A DNA stretch of 37,380 nt, taken from the NCBI RefSeq assembly GCF_002836975.1, contig NZ_NIJK01000024.1, forward strand, positions 1-37,380, in the 5' to 3' direction. Source of the DNA: Shewanella indica (GTDB lineage Bacteria > Pseudomonadota > Gammaproteobacteria > Enterobacterales > Shewanellaceae). Of this stretch, positions 1-6,719 are shown in pieces; position 1 is the stretch's first letter; every line of letters begins with the position of its first letter. Below the pieces are notes generated by a model. That model had not been told where the DNA came from and did no database searches. It saw only the letters and a program-made list of their open reading frames with translations. Both the position numbers and the translations under genes were made by a program.

Positions 1-351
1 CAGGCAGCATTGAAATGCGAACAACCCGCCAGGTTACTGCCCTTTATCGGTAATGAATGCAGTAATCAGCCCAGTGGTATTACGTTTGGGCTCAAGGATT
101 ATCTTGAATTGGTGGATGATACTGGGCGCTGTATTCGCAATGATAAACGTGGCGCGATAAGTGAAAAGAGTACCAAGCTACTGACGCAGTTGAATATCCC
201 TCATGAGAACTGGCTCAAGCTTACCACTGAATTTGGAAGACTATTTCATGGACCGGTAGGCACCTTGCAAGAGCTCAGCTGTTACTGCGAACACTTGGAG
301 AAGCGACGACGGCATTTTGCAACCAGTTGCCAGTACTTTCAAACGGCCTGA
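1..351 (+). CDS. RAYT-like (REP-associated tyrosine) transposase, C-terminal part, cut by window edge
   Basis: An open frame runs from base 1 (frame 1, reading Q-A-A-L-K-C-E-Q-P) to a TGA at 349-351. The reading PARLLPFIGNE ... DYLELVDDTGR.IRNDKRGAI resembles the conserved C-terminal extension of Y1/IS200-like REP-associated transposases, which typically read LLPFAGN ... DYLELVDWTGR ... DKRGAI. The HUH and catalytic Tyr domain would lie upstream of the window, so an intact gene cannot be confirmed. Family members are single-copy enzymes that process palindromic REP sequences, and the 3' flank here does carry short hairpins. This copy differs from the three downstream fragments at several residues (ST/SA, TQL/TRL, IPH/IHH, FHGP/FLGP). 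The family assignment rests on recalled motif similarity, not on a search. Confidence 0.7.
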   Translation, partial: QAALKCEQPARLLPFIGNECSNQPSGITFGLKDYLELVDDTGRCIRNDKRGAISEKSTKLLTQLNIPHENWLKLTTEFGRLFHGPVGTLQELSCYCEHLEKRRRHFATSCQYFQTA

Positions 352-422
352 ACCCCACTCTATCTCAACCGCAGTTATTGAAATCCCCTGAACCATGGGT
401 GGGGCTTGCACGGCTCAAATCT

Positions 423-453
423 CGCATTTTTGCGTGAAATCGGTTCGATTTCA
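423..453 (+). repeat. Adjacent hairpin pair in RAYT 3' flank (REP-like), first copy
   Basis: Two back-to-back inverted repeats occur here. The first is cgca-tttt-tgcg at 423-434. The second is tgaaatcg-gtt-cgatttca at 435-453, a perfect 8 bp stem with a 3 nt loop. The pair recurs in every later flank (about 1015-1045, 1607-1637, 1823-1853, 2415-2445). In the 1607 and 2415 copies the first stem is weakened to cacatttttgcg while the second stem is unchanged. Closely spaced hairpins next to a RAYT gene are what REP/BIME substrates look like; this identity is inferred. Confidence 0.55.
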
Positions 454-720
454 TCAAACCTCTGCAACTCACGAATATCTTTCTACCTCCGGGTGCTCAA
501 ATCATCTAGCGGTGCTTGAACGCAGACTGAAAGAAGATTAAGTTATTGTTTTAAAGTGGGTGGCTTGATTTTTCGCAGCTTGATTTTTCGCAATATAGAG
601 ACAGCAAACCGATGGACAGACAGAGAAGTGCTTTATAGCGCTCAAATCCCCTAGCGGTGCTTGAACGCAAAAAGAAAGAAGATTAAGTTATTGTTTTACA
701 GTGGGTGTCTTGATTTTTCC

Positions 721-943
721 CTGTATTCGCAATGATAAACGTGGCGCGATAAGTGAAAAGAGTGCCAAGCTGCTGACGCGGTTGAATATCCATCATGAGA
801 ACTGGCTCAAGCTTACCACTGAATTTGGAAGACTATTTCTTGGACCGGTAGGCACCTTGCAAGAGCTCAGCTGTTACTGCGAACACTTGGAGAAGCGACG
901 ACGGCATTTTGCAACCAGTTGCCAGTACTTTCAAACGGCCTGA
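721..943 (+). pseudogene. RAYT C-terminal fragment, copy 2
   Basis: This is the last ~74 codons of the RAYT frame, identical in copies 2, 3 and 4. The fragment is fused in frame to module sequence, so an 80-codon frame opening with GTG at 701 (M-G-V-L-I-F-P) reads through the junction to the same TGA. It has no catalytic domain, so transposase activity is excluded. Whether the short frame is translated is unknown; there is no clear ribosome binding site before the GTG. Confidence 0.8.
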
Positions 944-1312
944 ACCCCACTCTATCTCAACCGCAGTTATTGAAATCCCCTGAACCATGGGTGGGGCTTG
1001 CACGGCTCAAATCTCGCATTTTTGCGTGAAATCGGTTCGATTTCATCAAACCTCTGCAACTCACGAATATCTTTCTACCTCCGGGTGCTCAAATCATCTA
1101 GCGGTGCTTGAACGCAGACTGAAAGAAGATTAAGTTATTGTTTTAAAGTGGGTGGCTTGATTTTTCGCAGCTTGATTTTTCGCAATATAGAGACAGCAAA
1201 CCGATGGACAGACAGAGAAGTGCTTTATAGCGCTCAAATCCCCTAGCGGTGCTTGAACGCAAAAAGAAAGAAGATTAAGTTATTGTTTTACAGTGGGTGT
1301 CTTGATTTTTCC

Positions 1313-1535
1313 CTGTATTCGCAATGATAAACGTGGCGCGATAAGTGAAAAGAGTGCCAAGCTGCTGACGCGGTTGAATATCCATCATGAGAACTGGCTC
1401 AAGCTTACCACTGAATTTGGAAGACTATTTCTTGGACCGGTAGGCACCTTGCAAGAGCTCAGCTGTTACTGCGAACACTTGGAGAAGCGACGACGGCATT
1501 TTGCAACCAGTTGCCAGTACTTTCAAACGGCCTGA
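1313..1535 (+). pseudogene. RAYT C-terminal fragment, copy 3
   Basis: Same protein sequence as copy 2, with an 80-codon frame from GTG at 1293 through the junction at 1312/1313. It lies at the head of the longest (808 bp) array unit. Its 3' flank carries a second sequence variant (gtcattg, gctagcacgg, ctcacattt), unlike the flanks of copies 1 and 2. Confidence 0.8.
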
Positions 1536-2120
1536 ACCCCACTCTATCTCAACCGCAGTCATTGAAATCCCCTGAACCATGGGTGGGGCTAGCACGGCTC
1601 AAATCTCACATTTTTGCGTGAAATCGGTTCGATTTCATCAAACCTCTGCAACTCACGGATATCTTTCTACCTCCGGGTGCTCAAATCCCCTAGCGGTGCT
1701 TGAACGCAGACCGAAAGAAGATTAAGTTATTGTTTTAAAGTGGGTGGCTTGATTTTTCGCTATCTCAACCGCAGTCATTGAAATCCCCTGAACCATGGGT
1801 GGGGCTTGCACGGCTCAAATCTCGCATTTTTGCGTGAAATCGGTTCGATTTCATCAAACCTCTGCAACTCACGAATATCTTTCTACCTCCGGGTGCTCAA
1901 ATCATCTAGCGGTGCTTGAACGCAGACTGAAAGAAGATTAAGTTATTGTTTTAAAGTGGGTGGCTTGATTTTTCGCAGCTTGATTTTTCGCAATATAGAG
2001 ACAGCAAACCGATGGACAGACAGAGAAGTGCTTTATAGCGCTCAAATCCCCTAGCGGTGCTTGAACGCAAAAAGAAAGAAGATTAAGTTATTGTTTTACA
2101 GTGGGTGTCTTGATTTTTCC

Positions 2121-2343
2121 CTGTATTCGCAATGATAAACGTGGCGCGATAAGTGAAAAGAGTGCCAAGCTGCTGACGCGGTTGAATATCCATCATGAGA
2201 ACTGGCTCAAGCTTACCACTGAATTTGGAAGACTATTTCTTGGACCGGTAGGCACCTTGCAAGAGCTCAGCTGTTACTGCGAACACTTGGAGAAGCGACG
2301 ACGGCATTTTGCAACCAGTTGCCAGTACTTTCAAACGGCCTGA
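2121..2343 (+). pseudogene. RAYT C-terminal fragment, copy 4
   Basis: Same protein sequence as copies 2 and 3, with the fused frame opening at GTG 2101. It is followed by one variant flank and one module, after which the array breaks off into a partial module and unique DNA. Confidence 0.8.
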
Positions 2344-2612
2344 ACCCCACTCTATCTCAACCGCAGTCATTGAAATCCCCTGAACCATGGGTGGGGCTAG
2401 CACGGCTCAAATCTCACATTTTTGCGTGAAATCGGTTCGATTTCATCAAACCTCTGCAACTCACGGATATCTTTCTACCTCCGGGTGCTCAAATCCCCTA
2501 GCGGTGCTTGAACGCAGACCGAAAGAAGATTAAGTTATTGTTTTAAAGTGGGTGGCTTGATTTTTGAAAGAAGATTAAGTTATTGTTTTACAGTGGGTGG
2601 CTTGATTTTTCC

Positions 2613-2909
2613 TATCAACCTGTTTGTTTTCAATCCGTAGAACAAGCAATAAACATTGGTGAATCCCTGATATCTGCGGGATATTTTGAAAAAGTAAGTT
2701 ACTGGGTTAACGGAGACCCCAGTATACCTGTTCGTGGGTTGGGTTTGGAATGGGATGGATTCGAACATTCAAAGTATTGTCCCAGCGGCGGGTATCCTGT
2801 CCTCATCTCTTACCTGGATAAGGATGAACTTGGGAACTCTGAAATAGTAATTAAATGGGCTCAAATAGTTTTTAAAAATATGCTTAAGGAACGAGGCATT
2901 GAAACATAA
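2613..2909 (+). pseudogene. 3' remnant of an unrecognised gene at the array edge
   Basis: An open frame continues from the partial module into unique sequence and ends at TAA 2907-2909. The unique part encodes about 98 residues (YQPVCFQSVEQAINIGE ... KNMLKERGIET) with balanced, soluble-looking composition and no membrane segment. The only in-frame starts are non-ATG codons inside repeat DNA (TTG at 2583), so the original 5' end was probably lost when the array reached this point. I do not recognise the family. It could also be a re-started short gene, but no convincing ribosome binding site is present. Confidence 0.5.
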
Positions 2910-3322
2910 CGAGTGACGGTGGCATTCCGTCAATAAGTATTTCACTAATTGTGATAGTTTTCGCCCATCGGGTTCAATTTTTCATTATGGTATTGAGCGT
3001 AACCAACAACTCTCGCATACAGGATATCAACGCTACTTTGGGAAGCGATTATTTCCTGAGGGGGCGTCTCTCTGCAATGTTATTTGTGCCAACGGCTTTC
3101 GGCGACACCGGGGGGGAATTGGTGCAACTCTGTTAGTCCTAAATAGCTTGAAATATTTGAGAGATCTGCAGACATACACCTATTTTTCAGGCACAGGTGG
3201 AACTGTGACCTTCCGAGCCTGGGATGGCGAGGCAGAGCTTACCACCGCATTTGTTCCAGACAAATGTCGGCATACACTCCATCCAAGGAGATAAGGGACG
3301 TACTCGAACAACGTCCCTGTTT

Positions 3323-3410
3323 AACGGCCAGCTCACCATCCCTGGCTCGCGCTCGAAAGCATGTTGCTATGCAACTCTCGCCATGTCACAGGATCGCCTG
3401 TGCGAAAGGC
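3323..3410 (+). repeat. Intergenic hairpin repeat, copy A
   Basis: This 88 bp segment is about 85% matched to the copy at 3539-3625 by eye. It starts acggccagct(c/t)accatcc, passes gcgctcgaaagcatgttgct, and holds the perfect stem cacagg-atcg-cctgtg (about 3387-3402). The stem is conserved in both copies while the loop changes, as expected for a structured repeat rather than a gene. Confidence 0.75.
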
Positions 3411-3538
3411 GCACCGCAGGTGATTGGCCACAACTTAGCTAGCCGCTAGGATCAAGTTCATTGGTGAGTTTTGGCTTGAAGCAATGCTAGCCACTGTGCC
3501 AGTGGCCTAACGTCGTGGAACAAATGCATTCATGCACA

Positions 3539-3625
3539 ACGGCCAGCTTACCATCCCAGGTTTGCGCTCGAAAGCATGTTGCTGCGCAACTCTCACCGTG
3601 TCACAGGGGAGCCTGTGTGAAAGGC
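3539..3625 (+). repeat. Intergenic hairpin repeat, copy B
   Basis: Second copy of the 88 bp repeat, in the same orientation and 216 bp downstream of copy A. The stem cacagg-ggag-cctgtg is intact and only the loop differs (ggag instead of atcg). It probably belongs to a dispersed palindromic family of the host genome; that is inference from two local copies. Confidence 0.75.
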
Positions 3626-3816
3626 CGTTTTCGGACATCCTGTTCTTCACTGCATTTGGGCTTCGTGACCATTCCAACGGCAGGCAGAAACATCCATTGC
3701 CGGAAACTTGACCAGTGCTTATTGGCAGTATCAAGAGTGGCATTATCGCCATTTGGCAAGATTAGCCTTGTTGGAAATCGGTAAGGATGGGGAATGAATG
3801 TACTATATCCCCAATC

Positions 3817-5166
3817 TCAACTTCTGGGTAAAAACAGAGTGAAGCGGGCGCCACCCAGGGGAGATTGATCTATTTGCCACTGGCCTTGGTAGCTCTGCAG
3901 CAGATCTTTGACTATCGCCAGTCCTATACCATGGCCTTGTTGGTAGTTATCGGCTCTGACACCGCGCTCGAACAGCTGGGTTTTCTGCTGCTCTGTAATG
4001 CCCGGGCCATCGTCTTCGATGCAGAGGTTCAACCCTTTTTCGTTTACCCAGGTTTTGAGGGCGACCTTGCTGTTTGCTGCCTTGCAGGCGTTATCCAGTA
4101 GATTGCCGAGGAGTTCGGCCAGGTCGGCTTCATCACCGTAAAACAGGGCGTTTGTTGCCAGCTCAGCCTCAAATTCCAGCACCTTGTCCGCATAAATCTT
4201 GCCAAGGGTTCGCAGCAGTTTATCGGCCACGGTTTTACTGTTCACCCCTTGGTGCCAAGCGCCGCTGCCGGCACTTTGGGCTCGCTTCAACTGGTGGCCT
4301 ATGCTGGCGTTAATTTGGCTGATGGGCTCTTGGGCATCGCTTGGCAAAGACTTGAGGCTTTGCAGTACCGCCAGCGGTGTTTTCAGGCTATGGGCCAGAT
4401 CCGACAGGGCGTTGCGATAACGCTGGCGTTGGCGCTGTTCGTTGCTTATCAGGGCATTGAGCTGGGTCGCGACCTGTTGCAGCTCCTTGGGATAGTCGCT
4501 GCCGAGATGTTGCCGTTTGCCTTGCTCAACCGCTTCGAGCTCGGCGCGAAAGCGCGCCAGTGGTTTGAGTGTCCACCAGAGCCAGCCACCTTGTACCAGT
4601 AACAGGAACAGCATCAATAGTCCCAGGTATTGCCAGAGCTGGCGGCTGAAGGCGCCTTGGGTTTGCTCAAAGCCGGTCTGATCTTTGATGATGTGCACGG
4701 TAAAGGGAATATCCCGGCCATTATTCGAGGCTGAGGCAAAGCTGGCGCTGAAGCTGTAACTGAAGTGTGGCTTGCCCAGGAGAAGCATTTCGCCAAAGCG
4801 GCCTTCACCGAGTGGTGGGCTTGGAAGCTTGCCTGGAGGCGGCATACCGATAAAGGAAGGCGAATGCCATACCAGTTTGCCTTGGCTGCTGACCAAGGCG
4901 TAGAGCCCGGATTGATCTATGTTGAACTGTTTGTCCTGTAATTGTTCCGGCAGAACCAGTTCGCCCTGTTCCACTTCTGCCAATGCCAATACTCCATAAA
5001 GGGCGGCGCTGAGTTCATCTTTTACCGCGTGGGTCAATTGGGCACGAAAGGCATCGCTCAGGGTCACGCCGATAAGCGGCAAGAGCACCAGATTCAACAG
5101 CAGGGCGCTGATCACCAGTCGGCCCTTGAGTGAACCGGGCAGCAGCCTTGCAGGCAAGGGCTTCAT
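3817..5166 (-). CDS. PhoQ-like sensor histidine kinase
   Basis: A 449-residue inner-membrane kinase. TM1 is near residues 17-37, a periplasmic sensor of about 140 residues follows, and TM2 is near 178-200. Then come a linker/HAMP-like region, the DHp helix with phospho-acceptor His259 in DLAHSLKTPLA, and an HATPase domain. The HATPase has the N box (NLLDNACKAA, 354-363), DDGPGI (385-390) and GHGIGLAIVK (411-420). The HSLKTPLA motif and overall layout match the PhoQ-type branch. It is the last gene of the PepSY-regulator-kinase unit, and its ATG overlaps the regulator's TGA by one base (TGATG), which suggests translational coupling. The sensed signal cannot be read from sequence; I see no striking acidic Mg2+-binding cluster in the sensor domain. 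Confidence 0.9.
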   Translation of the reverse strand: MKPLPARLLPGSLKGRLVISALLLNLVLLPLIGVTLSDAFRAQLTHAVKDELSAALYGVLALAEVEQGELVLPEQLQDKQFNIDQSGLYALVSSQGKLVWHSPSFIGMPPPGKLPSPPLGEGRFGEMLLLGKPHFSYSFSASFASASNNGRDIPFTVHIIKDQTGFEQTQGAFSRQLWQYLGLLMLFLLLVQGGWLWWTLKPLARFRAELEAVEQGKRQHLGSDYPKELQQVATQLNALISNEQRQRQRYRNALSDLAHSLKTPLAVLQSLKSLPSDAQEPISQINASIGHQLKRAQSAGSGAWHQGVNSKTVADKLLRTLGKIYADKVLEFEAELATNALFYGDEADLAELLGNLLDNACKAANSKVALKTWVNEKGLNLCIEDDGPGITEQQKTQLFERGVRADNYQQGHGIGLAIVKDLLQSYQGQWQIDQSPLGGARFTLFLPRS

Positions 5167-5855
5167 CAGGGGTTATCTCTGACAGGAAGCGTATTAAGGC
5201 GATAACCCTGACCACGCAGGGTTTCAATAAGCCCAAGCGTGCCCTCGGGATCCAGCTTCTTGCGCAAACGGCGAATAAATACCTCAATCACATTGGAGTC
5301 CAGATCAAAGTCCTGATCATAGATATGCTCGATAAGCAGACTCTTGGAAGTGACTTCTCCCTGATGCAGCATCAGATACTCGAGCAATTTGTATTCGGAG
5401 GCGCTGAGGCTGACGCTGTGTTTGCCAAGTCGCACTTCACCGCTGCTGGTATTCAGGGTGACAGGGCCACTTTGCAGTAAGGGGCTGGCCTTACCTGCGC
5501 TACGGCGGATTAAAGCCTTGATCCTGGCGGTGAGTTCCATGGGGTGAAAGGGTTTAGTGAGGTAGTCATCACCACCGGCATCCAAGCCTTCCACCTTGTC
5601 TTGCCAGCCATCTCTGGCGGTGAGGATCAGCACAGGGTAATCCAGTCCCTTGGCACGCATCTGTTCAATCAGTGCTATGCCGCTGAGTTTGGGCAGGCCG
5701 ATATCGATAATGGCGGCATCATAGGGATACTCCGCCGCCAGAAACAGGCCTTCTTCGCCGTCTGATGCCGTATCCAGATTGAAACCTGCCTCTTGCAGAT
5801 GCTGTTTTAAGTTGGCCTGTAAGGCGGCATCATCTTCTACCAATAACAGTCGCAT
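5166..5855 (-). CDS. PhoP-like OmpR-family response regulator
   Basis: A 229-residue regulator. The receiver domain (1-~115) has the acidic pocket EDD at 7-9, phospho-acceptor Asp51 in IIDIGLP, Thr79 and Lys101. The winged-helix domain (about 130-225) ends in NVIEVFIRRLRKKLD and TLRGQGYRL, typical of OmpR/PhoB DNA-binding domains. It is paired with the overlapping kinase gene downstream and starts 13 bases after the PepSY gene stop, so all three are likely co-transcribed. A possible AGGAAA ribosome site precedes the ATG. PhoP is the closest named relative by motif, but orthology is not proven. Confidence 0.92.
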   Translation of the reverse strand: MRLLLVEDDAALQANLKQHLQEAGFNLDTASDGEEGLFLAAEYPYDAAIIDIGLPKLSGIALIEQMRAKGLDYPVLILTARDGWQDKVEGLDAGGDDYLTKPFHPMELTARIKALIRRSAGKASPLLQSGPVTLNTSSGEVRLGKHSVSLSASEYKLLEYLMLHQGEVTSKSLLIEHIYDQDFDLDSNVIEVFIRRLRKKLDPEGTLGLIETLRGQGYRLNTLPVRDNP

Positions 5856-5868
5856 AAGCTATTTCCTG

Positions 5869-6207
5869 TCAGTTTGCCTGCAGGCGGCCGCTGCGGGCAT
5901 CCACAGAGACATAGACAATTCGGCCACTGTCCTGCAGCAGTTTGACCCGATACCCCGGGTTGCCGTTGACCTTCACAGACTGCACCCTGAGTACCTTACC
6001 GCCATAAGCCTGCTTCACCAGTCTGGCGGCTTCATCGCCGCTGCGGACTTTCAGCTTGGCCTCCTGGGCCTGAGTCGTTCGTTCCGGCTTGGCAAAGGGG
6101 CCAGCATGCAAGGGCTGAGCGAAAGCCAGCGACAGCAATAGCATGCTTGCCGCGATAATCCCGCTTGAGTGATAAGCTTGATGCTTGATTTTACTGCCCC
6201 TTTTCAT
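5869..6207 (-). CDS. Exported PepSY-domain protein
   Basis: A 112-residue protein with an N-terminal signal peptide (hydrophobic IIAASMLLLSLAFA, likely cleavage after LHA35). One PepSY domain occupies about residues 50-110 (EAARLVKQAYGGKVLRVQSV ... YRVKLLQDSGRIVYVSVDA). The frame stays open to 6483, but the added residues are not signal-like and would run into the MITE. The ATG at 6207, with AAAGGG upstream and directly ahead of the signal peptide, is the sensible start. PepSY proteins often sit with two-component genes and may modulate the sensor or periplasmic proteases; here it is the first gene of the PhoP/PhoQ-like unit. Its precise role is unknown. Confidence 0.85.
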   Translation of the reverse strand: MKRGSKIKHQAYHSSGIIAASMLLLSLAFAQPLHAGPFAKPERTTQAQEAKLKVRSGDEAARLVKQAYGGKVLRVQSVKVNGNPGYRVKLLQDSGRIVYVSVDARSGRLQAN

Positions 6208-6365
6208 GGTTTTGCCCTTTTGGAAACGCTTGGCCCAGTGTAAAAGATCCCCGCGGTGGATGAAATAGCCAGCCGGGTCTTCACTCTCTATCTGTCCTTC
6301 CCCCGGTATTCGCTCAGGCCCGGTCAGTTGTACTCCTTCCAAGATGAACATCGGCTGACAGAAAC

Positions 6366-6382
6366 CGTTCATCTCATGTTCA
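6366..6382 (+). promoter_or_regulatory. PhoP-box-like direct repeat
   Basis: The sequence cgttca-tctca-tgttca has two hexamers with an 11 bp period, close to the PhoP box (T/G)GTTTA-N5-(T/G)GTTTA. It lies about 160 bp upstream of the PepSY start and 27 bp from the MITE edge, so it could support autoregulation of the operon. It is short and matched by eye only. Confidence 0.35.
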
Positions 6383-6408
6383 CCCAGGCTGACTTTTAAT
6401 AATGCTAA

Positions 6409-6676
6409 GGAAGGTGCAAATAAGTCCTCGTGGCACTCTGGCTTGCACAGCAATTGGCGCTCAAGGCATCTGACTGAAGGCATGCCGGGGCCTGTCGAAG
6501 TCGGATAACGCAGAGAGCCGGTTGCTGTGAAAGCCCCGAAGGGCGTGGCTTACAGACCTGCCTGCCTGCTATGTTGTGCTTCTTGCAAAGGACTAGGGCC
6601 ATTTGCTGCGAACCACGCCTTGCATCCAGGCCTGTAAGCCGACGCAGAGCACACATGGGACTTGTTCGCACCTTCC
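6409..6676. mobile_element. 268 bp MITE with IS5-type ends
   Basis: The terminal inverted repeats are GGAAGGTGCAAATAAGTCC on the left and GGAAGGTGCGAACAAGTCC read inward from the right, 17 of 19 identical. Both ends are flanked by CTAA (6405-6408 and 6677-6680), which fits the 4 bp YTAR target duplication of the IS5 subgroup. There is no transposase frame inside. The centre is foldable: ggcttacagacctg (6547-6560) pairs with caggcctgtaagcc (6627-6640) with one mismatch. Mobilisation in trans by a related IS5-family transposase is inferred; none is in the window. Confidence 0.85.
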
Positions 6677-6719
6677 CTAAACCCGAATAAGCGCGGGATG
6701 CGCCCTGTGGAGAAGCACT

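Larger units (their letters stand above)
129..2612. repeat. Tandem array of RAYT 3'-end plus flank, 592 bp period
   Basis: The motif ctgtattcgcaatgataaac occurs at 129, 721, 1313 and 2121, giving steps of 592, 592 and 808 bp. Each unit holds the last ~75 codons of the RAYT frame, a ~150 bp flank with two hairpins, and one or two 81 bp modules. The third unit is longer because the 216 bp flank-plus-module segment starting at 1544 is repeated starting at 1760 (592 + 216 = 808). The fourth unit is truncated after its first module, followed by a 47 bp partial module at 2566-2612. The left boundary in copies 2-4 is codon ~43 of the transposase remnant, directly joined to the module end cttgatttttc. 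Confidence 0.95.
495..2612 (+). repeat. 81 bp module, eight full copies plus one partial
   Basis: Copies begin gctcaaat and end cttgatttttc. They lie at 495-575, 640-720, 1087-1167, 1232-1312, 1679-1759, 1895-1975, 2040-2120 and 2487-2565 (about two bases short at its end), with a partial at 2566-2612. They share tagcggtgcttgaacgc in the left half and gaaagaagattaagttattg plus gtgggtg(g/t)cttgattttt in the right half. The sequence after the 3' end differs among copies: RAYT codons, flank sequence, a short gcagcttgatttttcg piece, a further module, or unique DNA. The module end therefore behaves like a fixed boundary. I do not recognise the module as a named element. Confidence 0.9.
2910..3816. 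other. Gene-free ~0.9 kb stretch with hairpin repeats
   Basis: Short frames exist on both strands, but none has a good start, a ribosome site or recognisable protein character. Those at 3224-3784 lie in the repeat copies. A perfect hairpin agggacgt ... acgtccct lies at 3294-3318. The segment gagcctgggatgg near 3217 is a near-match, in inverse orientation, to ccatccctggctc at about 3337-3349. Near the right end, tggggaatgaatg...tccccaa (about 3788-3813) could form a weak stem downstream of the minus-strand kinase gene. Confidence 0.6.

Noticed and set aside
129..2612. CRISPR-like or satellite array
   Set aside because: Repeat period is 592/808 bp with coding remnants and no short direct repeats with unique spacers; no cas genes are nearby.
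2900..2960. attC-like integron recombination site after the truncated gene
   Set aside because: TAACGAG and a small GACGG/CCGTC stem are present, but no GTTRRRY core site or paired arms were found.
2951..3784. Several short frames (60-90 codons) on both strands in the gap before the kinase gene
   Set aside because: They lie largely in the hairpin repeats, have no ribosome sites and overlap each other in multiple frames; protein composition looks random.
6208..6483. Longer N-terminus for the PepSY protein (204 residues)
   Set aside because: It would bury the signal peptide inside the protein and draw its first residues from MITE sequence.
6405..6671. 88-codon minus-strand frame inside the MITE
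   Set aside because: Coincides with the element and its terminal repeats; Cys/Arg-rich random-looking product without a family.
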